DNA of 64,000 nucleotides from Prochlorococcus marinus CUG1417 (GCF_017695975.1 NZ_JAAORN010000001.1:372001-436000); one strand, 5' to 3'. Counted from the stretch's first letter, positions 1 through 9,248 are shown. Notes: generated from the sequence alone by a model not told the origin. A program made the numbers and translations.

Positions 1-78
1 TGGACACTTTGTGTGAAATTGTTTTGGTTTTTTTGTTTCTTTCTAGATAGCATTTATAAAGAAAAGACTTTATTGCTG

Positions 79-519
79 ATGAATATTTTATTGATAAATG
101 GACCAAATCTAAATCTTTTGGGCACTAGAGAACCTGAAATATATGGTAATAAAACATTGAGTGATATAGAAAAAGATTTAACTAAAGTTGCTAAAGAAAA
201 AAGTATTAATCTTGAATGTTTTCAAAGTAACCATGAAGGAGAAATAGTAGATAAAATTCAGGATTCCGTAAAAAGTATACAGGGAATTCTTATAAATGCT
301 GGCGCTTTTACTCATACCTCGATTTCTATTCGTGACGCTTTAATTGGATCAAAAATTCCTTTTGTAGAGTTACATATTTCAAATATTTTCAGTAGAGAAG
401 ATTTTCGTAAAGAATCTTTTCTTACAGATAAAGCTATAGGAATTATTAGTGGATTCGGCATATCAAGTTATTCCCTAGCTCTTGAAGGAATTATTGGATA
501 TTTAAGTAGTAAAAATTAA
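79..519 (+). CDS. aroQ: 3-dehydroquinate dehydratase, type II
   Basis: Cytosolic enzyme of the shikimate pathway that converts 3-dehydroquinate to 3-dehydroshikimate. The 146-residue length is normal for the small dodecameric type II family. Visible family motifs are [17 protein letters not shown] near the N terminus (catalytic Arg17 and Tyr22), the FQSNHEGEI block around residue 50, [10 protein letters not shown] at 72-81 and the VELHISN block with catalytic His99. An in-frame start 66 bases further upstream would add a hydrophobic, Phe-rich extension with no family counterpart, so the ATG just before NILLINGPN was chosen. The stop codon abuts the miaE start with no spacer, suggesting co-transcription. 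Confidence 0.95.
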   Translation: MNILLINGPNLNLLGTREPEIYGNKTLSDIEKDLTKVAKEKSINLECFQSNHEGEIVDKIQDSVKSIQGILINAGAFTHTSISIRDALIGSKIPFVELHISNIFSREDFRKESFLTDKAIGIISGFGISSYSLALEGIIGYLSSKN

Positions 520-1128
520 ATGCTAGTCGATTTTAAAAGGCCCACCTCTTATATTAAATATTTATCGTCATTTACCTCAGATGAGTGGATCAAACTCGCA
601 TTATCTAATCCAATAGATATTCTTCTTGACCATGCTCATTGTGAAAGAAAAGCAGCAGGAGTAGCTATTCAATTGATGTTTAGATATCCATCAGAACCAA
701 ATCTGGCAGAAGTTCTTAGTCCAATAGCGAGAGAGGAATTAGAGCATTTTGAAAAAATACTTTATTTTTTAAAGGATCTTGGACATTCTCTTGAGTCCTT
801 AAAACCGCCTCCATATGGAGCTGAATTGTCCAAGAATATAAGAAAGGAAGAGCCCAATAGAATGCTTGATAGTTTCTTAATCGCAGGACTTATTGAAGCA
901 AGAAGTCATGAAAGATTAAGCTTGCTTGCGCTGAATTCTGAAGATAAATCGTTTAAATCCCTTTATGAGTCTCTGCTTGAGAGTGAGGCAAGACATTTTG
1001 GGGTTTACTGGAAACTAGCGCAAACTAAATTCTCTAAAAATCAAACTTTCAAAAGGTTAGAGGAATTGTCTGAAATTGAGTCATCAATACTAGCTGAAAC
1101 TTTTTTATTGCCAAGGATTCATAGCTAA
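520..1128 (+). CDS. miaE: tRNA-(2-methylthio-N6-isopentenyl adenosine) hydroxylase MiaE-like
   Basis: Non-heme di-iron monooxygenase of the MiaE family, which hydroxylates the isopentenyl group of ms2i6A37 in tRNA. The 202-residue helical protein carries the ferritin-like ligand set: Glu42, the E73-x-x-H76 pair, Glu126 and the E156-x-x-H159 pair. Di-iron binding is therefore supported directly by sequence, while the tRNA substrate comes from family knowledge. It starts on the base after the aroQ stop, so translation is probably coupled. Cyanobacterial members of this family are annotated by homology, and a different substrate cannot be excluded. Confidence 0.85.
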   Translation: MLVDFKRPTSYIKYLSSFTSDEWIKLALSNPIDILLDHAHCERKAAGVAIQLMFRYPSEPNLAEVLSPIAREELEHFEKILYFLKDLGHSLESLKPPPYGAELSKNIRKEEPNRMLDSFLIAGLIEARSHERLSLLALNSEDKSFKSLYESLLESEARHFGVYWKLAQTKFSKNQTFKRLEELSEIESSILAETFLLPRIHS

Positions 1129-1144
1129 AGTTAATAAAATAAAA

Positions 1145-1900
1145 ATGATAATAAATAAGTTCTTAAGTTTACTTAATCGATATAAAACTGATTTACCAAC
1201 ATTCACCATCGTTGGTGTAGGCCCTGGAGATCCATCGCTTTTAACAATTGCTGCTGTGGATGCAATAAAAAAAGCGAAAGTTATAGTTTTTCCAATATCA
1301 GATGATAATAAAAAGAGTTTCGCTGCAGAAATAGTCAAGAGATACACCAAATTTAAAAAAAATGTACCTATCATCTTTCCAATGGCTAGGAAGGATTTTG
1401 ATCCAGATGAAATATGGTCTAATGCTGTAGAAAAAATTGTGAAATTTATACAAAATGGCGAATCAGTTGTTTTACTTTGTCTTGGAGATACTTCACTATT
1501 TGCAAGTTCTTCTAATATTTTGAGGTTAATAAAAAATAATCATGCGGAAATTATTACAAAAACAATACCTGGTATTTCCTCTATTTCAGCAGCAGCAGCT
1601 TTGAATGATTTTGATTTGGTAAAAAAAGGCGAGACATTGATCATCAAAGAATGTCCTTCTTCAGAATCTGAATTAACAACCCTAATTAGGGAAAGTAAGG
1701 CAAATAAAACGGTATTGGCAATTATGAAAGTTGGCAAAAGATGGAATTTAGTCAGGGAAATTTTAAAAAAAGAGGGTATCATCAATACATCATTAATAGC
1801 TTTAAGTGTTGGGATGCCTGATCAAATTATTCAATATGCATCCCAATATAAAAAGGAATTTATGCCTTATTTTTCTTTGATTTTGATAAGGTTAGATTAA
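1145..1900 (+). CDS. cobI: Precorrin-2 C20-methyltransferase
   Basis: SAM-dependent methyltransferase of corrin-ring biosynthesis (CobI/CbiL group). The TP-methylase fold is recognisable from GVGPGDPSLLT at about residues 24-34, the C-L-G-D-T-S-L motif (CobI-type GDPxxYS position) near 120, and the PGISSISAAAA segment near 143, all typical of tetrapyrrole methylases. At 251 residues it is close to the usual size. Its stop overlaps the next start (TAATG). A de novo cobalamin-type pathway is expected in picocyanobacteria. A CobT homologue lies elsewhere in the window, but no other corrin-ring gene is next to this one. CobI and CbiL differ in using cobalt-free or cobalt-containing precorrin-2, which sequence alone does not settle. 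Confidence 0.88.
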   Translation: MIINKFLSLLNRYKTDLPTFTIVGVGPGDPSLLTIAAVDAIKKAKVIVFPISDDNKKSFAAEIVKRYTKFKKNVPIIFPMARKDFDPDEIWSNAVEKIVKFIQNGESVVLLCLGDTSLFASSSNILRLIKNNHAEIITKTIPGISSISAAAALNDFDLVKKGETLIIKECPSSESELTTLIRESKANKTVLAIMKVGKRWNLVREILKKEGIINTSLIALSVGMPDQIIQYASQYKKEFMPYFSLILIRLD

Positions 1901-2385
1901 TGTATAAAAAAGAAAAATTAGTTGAAAATCAATTTACATGGCCAATATGTAAGGATCTATTATTTCTTGTTCTTGAAGATAAGGTTAGTGACGTATTTGT
2001 TTGTGAATTAGTTTGGGAAAGACTTTTTTATACTAAAGAAATATCTATAAATAATTGGACCTTTAGTGTGTTAACTCCTTCTTATTGGTCAGAAAAATTT
2101 GAAAAAGCTCCTCAAATTATTTCAGAGCGTCCAGCCTCAGTACATTTGACTCGATCAATTCCAAAAGAATATAAACAGGGATTGAAAAATTTTCTTAATT
2201 TTAAAGGTTATAAGATTAATGAACTTTATCCAAGAAGAACTAGGAGAGCGACCGCAGTAAATTGGTTGATTTATTGGGCTATTGAAAATGACTGTTTTTC
2301 AAATGATAATCGAGTAATCCCCAGTCCTAGTAAACCACCTGTTAATCCAGTTAAAGGCCATTTTGGCGATCCAGAAATTAAATAA
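1900..2385 (+). CDS. DUF1823 family protein
   Basis: Protein of 161 residues with unknown function, recognised as DUF1823, a family found mainly in cyanobacteria. The characteristic block is the segment with RPASVHLTRSIP, then a Lys-rich helix and FKGYKINELYPRRTRRATAVNWL near residues 105-125. No signal peptide or membrane segment is seen. The C-terminal tail is Pro-rich (PSPSKPPVNPVK). The start overlaps the cobI stop by one base, so the two are probably translated from one mRNA, which does not by itself imply a shared pathway. The family assignment is from memory of its motif. Confidence 0.75.
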   Translation: MYKKEKLVENQFTWPICKDLLFLVLEDKVSDVFVCELVWERLFYTKEISINNWTFSVLTPSYWSEKFEKAPQIISERPASVHLTRSIPKEYKQGLKNFLNFKGYKINELYPRRTRRATAVNWLIYWAIENDCFSNDNRVIPSPSKPPVNPVKGHFGDPEIK

Positions 2386-2458
2386 GTTTTTTTAATGAGG
2401 TAAATGTTTTTATTAAAGGTATAGTTGTAATGGATACTACTTTCTTTGGAGAGAAGAA

Positions 2459-3832
2459 GTGATTCTTCCTACAATAGCTATTATTGGAAGACCTAACGTT
2501 GGGAAATCTACCTTAGTTAATCGTCTTTGCCAAAGTAATGATGCAATAGTATTTGATAAACCCGGTGTTACTAGAGATAGAACTTATCAAAATGCTTCAT
2601 GGGGAGGTAAAGAATTTCAAATTGTTGATACTGGAGGTTTAGTTTTTGAAGACGATAGTCAGTTTCTCCCAGAGATAAGAACACAAGTTTTCTTAGCTCT
2701 AGAAGAAGCTTCCCTTGCTTTACTCGTTGTGGATGGAAATCAAGGCGTTACGGATGGTGATTTATCAATAGCAAAATGGTTAAGAAACTCAAGCTGTAAA
2801 ACAATTGTTGCTGTTAATAAATGCGAATCGACTACTCTTGGAATCTCTTTGGCTTCAGAGTTCTGGAAATTAGGATTGGGAGAACCTTACCCAGTGTCTG
2901 CTATTCATGGATCAGGTACTGGTGATCTTTTAGATCTCGTTATTGGGGAACTTCCTGAAAATAATATTCAGGATGAAGAAGAAAAGATAATGATGTCAAT
3001 TATTGGCAGGCCAAATGTTGGTAAATCTAGTTTGTTAAATTCAATCTGTGGAGAAAAAAGAGCAATAGTTAGCGATATTAGTGGAACGACAACTGATTCA
3101 ATAGATACTCTAATAAAAAAAGGTGATCATCAATGGAAAATTATTGATACTGCAGGGATTAGAAGAAAGAAAAATGTTAAATACGGTACCGAATTTTTTG
3201 GTATTAATAGGGCTTTTAAATCTATAGATAGAAGTGATGTTTGTGTTTTAGTGATAGATGCAATAGATGGAGTAACTGATCAAGACCAGAAGTTAGCAGG
3301 GCGAATAGAAGAACAAGGCAGAGCTTGCATAATCGTTGTTAATAAATGGGATCTTGTAGAAAAAAATAGTTCAACAATTTATCAAGTTGAAAAAGAACTT
3401 AGATCTAAACTTTATTTTTTACACTGGTCAAAAATGATTTTTATATCTGCTCTAACTGGACAAAGAGTTGATAATATTTTTGAGCATGCTCTTAATGCTG
3501 TAAATCAACATAGAAGAAGAGTTACAACATCAGTTGTTAATGAAGTACTTAAAGAATCAATTAGTTGGAAAAGTCCTCCAACGAAAAGAAGTGGCAAGCA
3601 AGGTAGGCTTTATTACGGTACCCAAGTAAAAAACAAACCTCCCACTTTTACACTTTTTGTAAATGACCCTAAATTATTCGGAATAACTTATAGAAGATAT
3701 ATTGAAAAACAAATTAGGGTAAATTTAGGCTTTGAGGGCACACCTCTCATTTTACTTTGGAGAGGCAAACAGCAAAGAGCATTAAATAAAGAAGTTGAAA
3801 GGGAAAATATTGAACTAATTCAAAAAGATTAA
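2459..3832 (+). CDS. der: Ribosome biogenesis GTPase Der (EngA)
   Basis: Essential GTPase with two G domains that assists 50S ribosome maturation. Two P-loops are visible, GRPNVGKST at 10-18 and GRPNVGKSS at 183-191. Each is followed by its switch motif (DTGG at 57-60, DTAG in the second domain) and a base-recognition motif (NKCE and NKWD). The C-terminal KH-like domain carries the basic segment expected for rRNA binding. The 457-residue length is normal. Initiation is at GTG, preceded by the purine-rich GGAGAGAAGAA. The stop overlaps the ATG of the next gene by one base (TAATG), so der and ecfT are probably coupled. Confidence 0.96.
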   Translation: MILPTIAIIGRPNVGKSTLVNRLCQSNDAIVFDKPGVTRDRTYQNASWGGKEFQIVDTGGLVFEDDSQFLPEIRTQVFLALEEASLALLVVDGNQGVTDGDLSIAKWLRNSSCKTIVAVNKCESTTLGISLASEFWKLGLGEPYPVSAIHGSGTGDLLDLVIGELPENNIQDEEEKIMMSIIGRPNVGKSSLLNSICGEKRAIVSDISGTTTDSIDTLIKKGDHQWKIIDTAGIRRKKNVKYGTEFFGINRAFKSIDRSDVCVLVIDAIDGVTDQDQKLAGRIEEQGRACIIVVNKWDLVEKNSSTIYQVEKELRSKLYFLHWSKMIFISALTGQRVDNIFEHALNAVNQHRRRVTTSVVNEVLKESISWKSPPTKRSGKQGRLYYGTQVKNKPPTFTLFVNDPKLFGITYRRYIEKQIRVNLGFEGTPLILLWRGKQQRALNKEVERENIELIQKD

Positions 3833-4746
3833 TGAATTTACTAACCCAATTTTCTGTTGGACAATACGTTTATGGCAATAGAAGTTGGCTAAGAATTATA
3901 GATAGTAGATTGAAAATAATTATTGTAATGATATTTTTAATCACTCCAATTTGGGCAGGTCCAATTTGGAGATTGAGTTTAGTTGGTTTTTTATTATTAA
4001 TTACTTTTGTAAGTTTATTGCCATCCAGAGTTTGGTGGCGATCATTATTTTTACTCTCATGTTTATCGCTAGTAATAGGATTTATATCAATACTTGCTTC
4101 TTCTGATGTTCAATCTATCGATAGCTACTTAAGAAACCCCAGCGAGTTGCAAGTAGTACTGGAAAGCTATAAAGAATGGAATATTTTGCAAATTCCTTCT
4201 CAGAAGATTTGGTTTATAAATTTTGGTCCCTTTAACTTATCAAGAAAAGCCTTTGAACTAGGAATAAAAACTTCTACTTTGATATTTACCGTTATTCATA
4301 GTGTGAATTTGATGCTTTTGACCACATTGCAAGAAGACATTGTATGGGGATTAAGTTGGTTTATGTATCCATTAAGAAAGATTGGATTACCAATAAGTAA
4401 GTGGCTTTTTCAGTTATTAATTGCATTACGTTTTATTCCTCTAGTGCAGGAAGAATTTCAAAATATAATTAAATCAGTATCAGTAAGATCAATAAATTTT
4501 CGAAAATTAGGTTTAAAGAAATCCTTTAATGTCTTTTTAACCTTAGTGGAAAGGTTATTTCAAAATATATTACTAAGAATTGATCAAGGATCAGAGTCAT
4601 TGCTTTCAAAGAAAAAAATTATTATGAAAACTAAAAGATTTAGAACTCTTTATCCTTCAAAATCTCTCAATGTAATTGTTAATACATTATCGATTTGTTT
4701 TATTTGCATAGCAATTTTTCTTAGAAAACTGTATGGTGCATTATGA
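3832..4746 (+). CDS. ECF-type transporter transmembrane subunit (EcfT/CbiQ family)
   Basis: Integral membrane protein of 304 residues with about five or six hydrophobic segments (roughly residues 28-65, 70-90, 143-165, 185-200 and 283-300). It carries the EcfT-type cytoplasmic coupling region around VRSINFRKLGLKK. EcfT proteins join two ATPases to a substrate-binding S component in vitamin or metal uptake. Neither EcfA ATPases nor an S subunit lie nearby, so this is a solitary EcfT and its substrate cannot be read from context. The stop lies over the ATG of a mini-ORF that leads into pipX. Membership of CbiQ itself (cobalt) is not established. Confidence 0.8.
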   Translation: MNLLTQFSVGQYVYGNRSWLRIIDSRLKIIIVMIFLITPIWAGPIWRLSLVGFLLLITFVSLLPSRVWWRSLFLLSCLSLVIGFISILASSDVQSIDSYLRNPSELQVVLESYKEWNILQIPSQKIWFINFGPFNLSRKAFELGIKTSTLIFTVIHSVNLMLLTTLQEDIVWGLSWFMYPLRKIGLPISKWLFQLLIALRFIPLVQEEFQNIIKSVSVRSINFRKLGLKKSFNVFLTLVERLFQNILLRIDQGSESLLSKKKIIMKTKRFRTLYPSKSLNVIVNTLSICFICIAIFLRKLYGAL

Positions 4747-4775
4747 ATAGCACAATATTAAAGTTTGAGCTCTGA
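4743..4775 (+). other. Ten-codon mini-ORF overlapping the pipX start
   Basis: An ATG lying over the ecfT stop (ATGA) opens a reading frame encoding MNSTILKFEL, which ends at a TGA 11 bases inside pipX. Because pipX starts at a weak TTG, ribosomes terminating here could re-initiate on pipX or block it. The ORF is directly visible. A translational-coupling or attenuating role is inference, and it could be chance. Confidence 0.35.
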
Positions 4776-5031
4776 GCGTTATTTAAACCATCCAACATTT
4801 GGCATGTTGTACCAAGTCTCTTCTGGAAATGATGGAAGAGATATTTATGCGACTTTATACGCTCAAAAAATGTTTTTTTTGGTAGAAGTTAGACAGAGAG
4901 AAGTATTTTTCGAAGTTATACCTTATTTAGATGCTCGAAATAAGGCTGAATTAAACCTTCAGAAAGCAAGAAGAAATGGATCTGAAGAGCTATCTAAATG
5001 GGAGAATTTATTTTCACAAACTTTCTTGTAA
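4765..5031 (+). CDS. pipX: PipX, PII- and NtcA-binding co-regulator
   Basis: Small cyanobacterial regulator that shuttles between the nitrogen sensor PII (GlnB) and the transcription activator NtcA, co-activating NtcA when 2-oxoglutarate is high. The 88-residue protein matches the family in length and in its two ends: an N terminus with YLNHPTFGMLYQ, a middle with ATLYAQKMFFLV, and a C terminus ending FSQTFL. These belong to a Tudor-like domain plus two helices. The start is TTG; a stop codon two codons upstream in frame excludes any earlier start, and the family N terminus requires this one. pipY follows after three bases, the conserved cyanobacterial arrangement. Confidence 0.93.
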   Translation: MSSERYLNHPTFGMLYQVSSGNDGRDIYATLYAQKMFFLVEVRQREVFFEVIPYLDARNKAELNLQKARRNGSEELSKWENLFSQTFL

Positions 5032-5034
5032 AAG

Positions 5035-5670
5035 GTGGATCCTGCAAATTATTTAAAAATAAAAAGTAAAATACCATCAAATGTAAATATTCTTGCTGTA
5101 AGTAAAGGATTTAAAAGTCAAGAAATCAAGACTATTCAAAATATTGGTCAGAATGATTTTGGTGAGAGTAAGTTTCAAGAGGCGTTTGAAAAACAATTAA
5201 TCCTAAAAGATCTTAAACCAATTAATTGGCATTTTATTGGACGAATACAAAGTAATAAAATAAGAAAAATAGTACAAAACTTTAAATACATTCATTCTGT
5301 AGATTCTTTTGAAAAGTTGGAAAAGATTTCTAGTATTTCATATGAAGAGAAGAAAAATCCTATAATAATGTTGCAGGTTAAGCTGAGTGATGACCCAAAA
5401 AAAGGAGGTTTTAATCCTGAATTTTTAAAATTGAAATGGAGAGAAATCAAAGAGTTGAAAAATATCACATTAACTGGTTTGATGACTATCAATCCTAAAG
5501 GACTTAGCTCTAACGAAAATTTAGAATTGTTTAAAAAATGCCGTGCCTACGCTAATTCACTTCAACTGCCAGATTGTTCCATGGGGATGTCAGGGGATTG
5601 GGAGGAAGCTATAGAAGCTGGATCTACTTGGTTAAGATTAGGATCATTGATTTTTGGTTGTAGATCTTAA
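5035..5670 (+). CDS. pipY: PipY, PLP homeostasis protein (YggS/PLPBP family)
   Basis: Pyridoxal-phosphate-binding protein of the COG0325 family, a fold type III TIM barrel with no known catalytic reaction that helps maintain PLP and amino acid balance. The PLP lysine is Lys24 in LAVSKGF. The phosphate-binding end of the barrel shows MGMSGDWEEAIEAGSTWLRLGSLIFG near the C terminus. At 211 residues it is slightly shorter than many relatives because the N terminus is trimmed. It starts at GTG three bases after pipX. The pipX-pipY linkage is a recognised cyanobacterial operon tying PLP homeostasis to nitrogen signalling. Confidence 0.92.
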   Translation: MDPANYLKIKSKIPSNVNILAVSKGFKSQEIKTIQNIGQNDFGESKFQEAFEKQLILKDLKPINWHFIGRIQSNKIRKIVQNFKYIHSVDSFEKLEKISSISYEEKKNPIIMLQVKLSDDPKKGGFNPEFLKLKWREIKELKNITLTGLMTINPKGLSSNENLELFKKCRAYANSLQLPDCSMGMSGDWEEAIEAGSTWLRLGSLIFGCRS

Positions 5671-5747
5671 TTAGTTATTTTTTTATAAAAATCTTATTTA
5701 TAAACTTGCAGTTAAGTACAACTAACGTTATCTAAGTATAGGTAGTT

Positions 5748-5768
5748 AATTCATTTAAAAAATGAATT
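5748..5768. repeat. Perfect 9-bp inverted repeat in the pipY-sepF spacer
   Basis: AATTCATTT, three A residues, then AAATGAATT form a perfect stem-loop. It lies 78 bases after the pipY stop and has no clear U-tract. It could contribute to pipY termination or lie in the sepF leader. Confidence 0.5.
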
Positions 5769-5770
5769 TA

Positions 5771-5797
5771 TTACTTAAGGTTCTTTAACCTTAGTAA
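5771..5797. repeat. Strong bulged hairpin upstream of sepF
   Basis: TTACTTAAGGTT, loop CTTT, then AACCTTAGTAA pair over 11 bp with a single bulged T. Only two bases separate it from the preceding inverted repeat. It is not followed by a U-tract, and the sepF ribosome-binding site (AGAGGA) begins about 10 bases later. It therefore looks more like a 5' leader element or operator than a terminator. Confidence 0.5.
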
Positions 5798-5820
5798 TCA
5801 ATTTTAAGAGGATTTAAAAG

Positions 5821-6396
5821 GTGTCACTTATTTCTAGATTAAAAGCAGTTGTTGCAGGGGATGAGTATCTCGATGATGATTTTGATGAGTTGGACTATGC
5901 ATCAGAGGATGAATTAAATAATATTAATGATTTTAAACAAGATCAAAGAAATTCAAATATCCTTGCAAATTCAAATCCATTCGAGTTTATGAATAACAAC
6001 CGATCATCAAAAGTAGTTGGAATGCCTGGAATATCGAATTCCTCCTCAGAAGTAAGCTTAATGGAACCAAGAAGTTTTGATGAAATGCCTCAAGCTATCC
6101 AAGCATTAAGAGAGAGAAAAACTGTAATTCTTAATTTAACTATGATGGATCCTGATCAAGCTCAAAGAGCAGTCGATTTTATTGCTGGAGGCACTTATGC
6201 AATTGATGGACATCAAGAAAGAGTCGGTGAAAGTATTTTTCTTTTTGCGCCAAGTTGTGTAAATGTAACTAGTTCTTCTTCAGAAGAAGCTTCTCCTTCT
6301 TCTGTTCCTACAGAAAATACACCACAATATAGTTTTGGGAAAAACACTACTCCTGAACCAGCATGGGGCAAGTCTAAATTAAGTGCTTATTCATGA
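5821..6396 (+). CDS. sepF: Cell division protein SepF
   Basis: FtsZ-binding membrane anchor of the divisome (SepF/YlmF/Cdv2). The 191-residue protein has the expected parts: an N-terminal amphipathic segment ([11 protein letters not shown]), an acidic low-complexity linker rich in Asp, Glu and Asn (residues 14-80), and a globular SepF domain at about 88-150. That domain holds [20 protein letters not shown] and the glycine-bearing [11 protein letters not shown] dimer segment. A Ser-rich tail follows. GTG start, with AGAGGA a few bases upstream. proC begins inside its last codons, and pipXY lies immediately upstream, as in other cyanobacteria. Confidence 0.93.
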   Translation: MSLISRLKAVVAGDEYLDDDFDELDYASEDELNNINDFKQDQRNSNILANSNPFEFMNNNRSSKVVGMPGISNSSSEVSLMEPRSFDEMPQAIQALRERKTVILNLTMMDPDQAQRAVDFIAGGTYAIDGHQERVGESIFLFAPSCVNVTSSSSEEASPSSVPTENTPQYSFGKNTTPEPAWGKSKLSAYS

Positions 6397-7216
6397 TTTA
6401 TCAGTGACTGATAAAATCGCGATTATTGGTTTTGGAAATATTGCAAATGCTATAATTACTCCTCTTTTAGATAAAAAATTAATTAAGCCAGAGAATATTT
6501 TTTGTGTTGTAAAATCAGAAAAAAGTCTAGAAAATATAAAAAAAAATTATAGATATAATATAAATGTTTATAAATCAGGCTCTGAAGAGGCGAAAATAAT
6601 TTGGGATTGTAAATATAAACTTCTTTCGATAAAACCGCAACAATTCAAAGATATAACTGAAATCCGTAATGTAGAAAATAAGGATAATTTGTTAGTTTCA
6701 ATTCTTGCTGGTGTTTCAATAAATAGTCTTACTCAAAAATTTCCTAACCATAAATGTGTGAGAGTTGTCACAAATATTCCAATAACAGTTGGAAAGGGTT
6801 TAACAGGAATTGCTTGGGGTGAAAATCTTACAAAAGATCATAAACAATTTACAAAAAAATTATTTGAAAATACCAGTAAGATTTACGAATTTACTGAAGA
6901 TTACCTTGATATATTTTTAGCTTTGACATCATCAGGTCCTGCAATTATTGCACTAATTATAGAAGCATTAAGTGATGGAGGGTTGAGCGGCGGGTTGCCA
7001 AAAGTTCTTTCAGAACAACTTATTATGGAAATGATAATGGGGACTATCAGTTTAATAAAAGAAAATCAACTAACACCTTCCGAGCTTAAAAATTTGGTAA
7101 CTTCCCCAGGAGGAACAACTATTTCTGCTTTAAGAGTTTTAGAAAAAAAGAGTGTAAGGTCAGCATTAATTGAATCAATAGTTTCGGCTAGTAATCGAAG
7201 TAAAGAGTTTCGTTAG
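6383..7216 (+). CDS. proC: Pyrroline-5-carboxylate reductase
   Basis: NAD(P)H-dependent last step of proline synthesis. A Rossmann motif [11 protein letters not shown] occurs near the N terminus, and the C-terminal domain has the ProC signature around [15 protein letters not shown]. The predicted GTG start overlaps sepF by 14 bases; another in-frame GTG seven codons later ([11 protein letters not shown]) is an equally credible start. The 277-residue length is typical. Proline synthesis has no direct link to division, so the sepF overlap probably reflects genome compaction and translational coupling. Confidence 0.93.
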   Translation: MLIHDLSVTDKIAIIGFGNIANAIITPLLDKKLIKPENIFCVVKSEKSLENIKKNYRYNINVYKSGSEEAKIIWDCKYKLLSIKPQQFKDITEIRNVENKDNLLVSILAGVSINSLTQKFPNHKCVRVVTNIPITVGKGLTGIAWGENLTKDHKQFTKKLFENTSKIYEFTEDYLDIFLALTSSGPAIIALIIEALSDGGLSGGLPKVLSEQLIMEMIMGTISLIKENQLTPSELKNLVTSPGGTTISALRVLEKKSVRSALIESIVSASNRSKEFR

Positions 7217-7225
7217 TTTGTGCAA

Positions 7226-8380
7226 TTACCTTTTTAGGTTCATGTAAACTTTCTCAAGAAAATTTATATTTTGAGTAATCGTATATCTCTCAAGTACTCT
7301 TTCTCTAGCTTTTTCTCCAAGATCTTTTGTAAAAGAAGGATGTTCTATAAGAATTGGAATTATAGTTTTTAATTGTGCAGCCACATTATCGGTTGAAATC
7401 ACTATTCCTGCTCCGTGATCTAAAACTTCACCGTCAGCCCCTGCATCTGTTGCTACACATGCGGTACCAGTAGACATTGCCTCTAAAAGTGATAAAGATA
7501 GACCCTCTACTAAGCTTGGTAAGAAAAATACCTCTGCAATTTGCATTATCGCCACCCTAGTTTCTAAATCTAACTCGGCTCCCCACCAAATTAATTTCTC
7601 ATTACTAAGGTTTGAAAAACTATTTTCAAGTGTTGGCTTCATTGGTCCATCTCCAACAATAACTAATTTGCAATTATCGTTTTTTGTTTGGCGCCAAGAC
7701 CGTAAGAGTGACTCGATATTTTTCTCATTGGCAATCCTTCCCATGTATAAGAAAATTCTTTCATTTCCAAGTTTGTTTTTTACCTGATCATATTTTTTAT
7801 TTTTTTTGCAAAAAGGTTTCCAAATTTTTTCATCAACCCCGTTTGGAATTATTACTAGTTTTTCTTTAGACACTCCTAATTTTTCAAGAACATTTTTTTG
7901 AGATTTAGAAAAGATAATAACTTTATCAAACTTTGCTAAAGAGGGAGCGTAAAGTTGATATGTTAATTGTTGTGTGCTCGCCGTTAAATTTCTATTTTTT
8001 GCATCAAATGGTGGATGAAATGTTCCTATAAGTGGAACATTAATTTCATTACAAAGCTCTGGAAGTCTAAAGTCTAAAGGAGATAAAGTTAGACTTGCAT
8101 GGACTATATCTGGCTTTAATCTTTCCAATGATAGCCTTAACTTCTTTTCTGCTCTTGGTGAGGGTATTGTATAAACTTGGGACTTAATTAAATATGGGAG
8201 ACTTAAATCAGGATCATTTGCCAGAAATAATGGTTTCGATAAATTTGAGCTAGAGGGATTGTCAAAATGAATAAAACTAATTTTATACCCTCTGTTCTTC
8301 AATTCCTCAGTAGTTGAATTGCCGTAGGTTACATTTCCACAAAAAGGTGATTTTTTACCTAACCAAGCTACATGAACCAC
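7226..8380 (-). CDS. GT4-family glycosyltransferase
   Basis: Predicted retaining glycosyltransferase of the GT-B fold. The N-terminal acceptor domain begins with HVAWLGKKSPFCGNVTYG, and the C-terminal donor domain shows GRIANEKN, an LVIVGDGP strand and the E-x7-E motif in EGLSLSLLEAMSTG. It has 384 residues and no membrane segment, so it probably acts on a nucleotide-sugar at the cytoplasmic face. Acceptor and sugar are unknown. It resembles uncharacterised cyanobacterial hexosyltransferases more than SqdX. It converges with proC across nine bases and sits downstream of recO with an 82-base gap. Confidence 0.82.
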   Translation of the reverse strand: MVHVAWLGKKSPFCGNVTYGNSTTEELKNRGYKISFIHFDNPSSSNLSKPLFLANDPDLSLPYLIKSQVYTIPSPRAEKKLRLSLERLKPDIVHASLTLSPLDFRLPELCNEINVPLIGTFHPPFDAKNRNLTASTQQLTYQLYAPSLAKFDKVIIFSKSQKNVLEKLGVSKEKLVIIPNGVDEKIWKPFCKKNKKYDQVKNKLGNERIFLYMGRIANEKNIESLLRSWRQTKNDNCKLVIVGDGPMKPTLENSFSNLSNEKLIWWGAELDLETRVAIMQIAEVFFLPSLVEGLSLSLLEAMSTGTACVATDAGADGEVLDHGAGIVISTDNVAAQLKTIIPILIEHPSFTKDLGEKARERVLERYTITQNINFLEKVYMNLKR

Positions 8381-8462
8381 ATTAATTGAATTAACTATTT
8401 ATTAAGTTAACAGTAAGGGAGCCTGAGAACATAATTTAAAATTTTTAAAGTTAATAAAAATG

Positions 8463-9248
8463 CTAACTATATAATTCTCTCAACATTTTTAGTGAAGATA
8501 GATCTTTCTCTAGCTGAGTCTTAATCCAAGTTTCAATAATAAATAATATTTTAAGCCAGACCTTTTTAGGTCCCAATAACTCTCCATTAGATTTTATTGG
8601 TAATTCGGGGAAAAGAAGTCTCTGTAATAGAGCAACTTCAGATGCATTTATTTTTAGATTACTTTGAGGATCTTCCACGGATGAAAACCCTTCACTTGGC
8701 AGGTAATAACAACTCCAATTCCAATTTCCTAAAGGCGGAATAATAGGTTCTCCAGTTTTACAGCAATGATGAATTGGTAAATTTATACCTCCAATGGCCA
8801 ATAGATGGATTAAAGATTGAATACTCATTGAGAGCATTTTAATATCTTCTTCTTTAGATTCTTCATATAAATAAATCCTATCTAGATGTGCAAGAACACA
8901 AGACAAATAGTTTTGTTGCTTGTCATTATTACCTACTAATAAAAAAGTTAATTCAGTTATTGCTTGCGCGGCTGCAAGACATTCAATATTTTTACCTAGA
9001 CCAGAATAGCTTTTTAATATTTTAATTTGACGTACTGATTTAAGATTTCTTTTCCCAAAAATTTGCAAACTTAAATATGTTAATGGAGTTGCTGCGGCAA
9101 GACTACTTTTAGGACGTCTAGCACCAGGTGCCGCCAATCGAACAATCCCTTGCTCATCAGTAAGAATAGTTATTAATCTATCATTCTCGCCTAAGGCAGA
9201 AGCTTTTATGCAGAGACCTTTGAGTCTGCACTCACCGGAACCAGACAT
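8463..9248 (-). CDS. recO: DNA repair protein RecO
   Basis: RecFOR pathway mediator that loads RecA onto SSB-coated DNA. The N-terminal OB-fold segment is recognisable (LCIKASALGENDRLITILTDEQGIVRLAAPGARRPKS), followed by a helical C-terminal domain with a Cys-containing stretch HHCCKTGEP near residue 160. The 261-residue size fits the family. It follows the deoC-like gene with no spacer, so the two are almost certainly co-transcribed. Confidence 0.92.
   Translation of the reverse strand: MSGSGECRLKGLCIKASALGENDRLITILTDEQGIVRLAAPGARRPKSSLAAATPLTYLSLQIFGKRNLKSVRQIKILKSYSGLGKNIECLAAAQAITELTFLLVGNNDKQQNYLSCVLAHLDRIYLYEESKEEDIKMLSMSIQSLIHLLAIGGINLPIHHCCKTGEPIIPPLGNWNWSCYYLPSEGFSSVEDPQSNLKINASEVALLQRLLFPELPIKSNGELLGPKKVWLKILFIIETWIKTQLEKDLSSLKMLRELYS

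Noticed and set aside
13-78. Upstream in-frame extension of aroQ by 22 residues.
   Set aside because: The added Phe/Leu-rich segment is not part of the family; the aroQ core starts at [10 protein letters not shown].
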